DNA from: Clostridia bacterium
GTDB lineage: Bacteria > Bacillota > Clostridia > Oscillospirales > CAG-382
Reading direction: 5' to 3'
NCBI GenBank assembly: GCA_017560285.1
Contig: JAFYOG010000226.1
Coordinates: 1 to 5,182, forward strand
DNA length: 5,182 nucleotides
Position 1 is the first letter of the stretch, and every line of letters begins with the position of its first letter. Position numbers and translations under genes: made by a program. Below are positions 4,792 through 5,182 of this stretch, one piece after another. Below the pieces are notes generated by a model. The model ran no database searches and had not been told where the DNA came from. It was given only the letters and a program-made list of their open reading frames with translations.

Positions 4792-5182
4792 GAAAAGTTT
4801 TTTAAAGAAGCCGAAGGGGAATATATAAAGCGGTTAAAGGCGTTTTGCGATTATAAAACCCTGTGTATAAAAGAGGAATCCTGCTTTGGGGAGGATTCGG
4901 AAAAGCTTATAAACAAGGCTTTAGAAAAGGAAGCCGCCGCCATAAGGGCAGCTATACCCAAGCAAGCCTTAAAAATTGCCATGTGCATAGAGGGCAAACA
5001 GCTTTCCAGCACAGAGCTGGCATCGGTTTTTGCCACCGAAAGCCGCCCCGTGTGCTTTATTATCGGGTCTTCCTTTGGGCTTGACGAAAGCCTAAAAAAG
5101 GAATGCGATATGCGGTTATCGATGTCTAAAATGACCTTCCCCCATATGCTTGCCCGTGTTATGCTTGCCGAGCAGGTCTACC
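4753..5182 (+). CDS. rlmH: RlmH, 23S rRNA (pseudouridine-1915-N3)-methyltransferase (3'-truncated by window edge)
   Basis: RlmH is a SPOUT-class (trefoil-knot) methyltransferase. It uses S-adenosylmethionine to make m3-pseudouridine at position 1915 in helix 69 of 23S rRNA, acting on assembled 70S ribosomes as a homodimer. The frame is open from 4753 to the edge and 143 residues are visible of the usual 155-160, so about 15 C-terminal residues (normally the tail after EQIYRA) are missing. Seen motifs: IEGKQLSS (79-86), the SAM-binding-knot segment FIIGSSFGLDE (102-112), and the family signature LSMSKMTFPHMLARVMLAEQVY (122-143). GSSFGL replaces the commoner GGSLGL, as I recall is usual in Clostridia. 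The start is supported by AGGTG 4 nt upstream. Its first 13 codons are duplicated 197 bp upstream. It probably has its own promoter at 4670-4698, unlike the operonic genes before it. Confidence 0.95.
   Translation, partial: MNSVTIIHVGDFKEKFFKEAEGEYIKRLKAFCDYKTLCIKEESCFGEDSEKLINKALEKEAAAIRAAIPKQALKIAMCIEGKQLSSTELASVFATESRPVCFIIGSSFGLDESLKKECDMRLSMSKMTFPHMLARVMLAEQVY

Overview
The window suggests a low-to-moderate GC Gram-positive bacterium of the class Clostridia, perhaps an uncultured gut member of the Oscillospirales. This rests on the split transketolase (a separate C-terminal subunit), a full-length RqcH of Firmicutes type, the very close packing of genes on one strand, strong GGTG/GAGG ribosome-binding sites, and protein sequences that resemble clostridial family members. 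The taxonomy is inference from remembered family patterns, not from a search.

Layout, all on the + strand. (1) 2-688: 3' part of the transketolase C-terminal subunit gene, closed by a strong intrinsic terminator (698-726). (2) 741-4545: a tight four-gene run made of a Nif3/YbgI-type dinuclear-metal protein (741-1523), rqcH (1525-3252), tcdA (3257-3961) and a flavoredoxin-like flavin reductase (3964-4545). The spacers between these genes are only 1, 4 and 2 nt, so they are almost certainly one transcription unit. (3) 4546-4752: an unusual intergenic block. (4) 4753-5182: rlmH, running off the right edge.

The coding part is mostly conserved housekeeping. Three genes concern the translation machinery: RqcH (rescue of stalled 50S subunits), TcdA (cyclisation of t6A37 in tRNA) and RlmH (methylation of 23S pseudouridine 1915). 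The reductase and the Nif3 protein have no firmly known partner here.

The striking part is the block before rlmH. The ribosome-binding site and first 13 codons of rlmH are present twice, 197 bp apart (4548-4594 and 4745-4791). The first 34 bp are identical, and the four differences that follow are all synonymous third-position changes. The upstream copy sits 10 nt behind the reductase stop codon, where an operonic rlmH would be expected, but it ends at a TGA after codon 14. Between the copies are about 150 bp that fold as a chain of back-to-back hairpins (4593-4606, 4607-4629, 4631-4690, 4695-4725). The last hairpin looks like a terminator. It is overlapped by a near-consensus sigma-70 promoter (TCGACA, 17 nt, TATAAA; 4670-4698) whose predicted start lies inside the hairpin. 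I read this as a small inserted element that separates rlmH from its ancestral operon while giving it a new promoter, ribosome-binding site and start. That function is a hypothesis.
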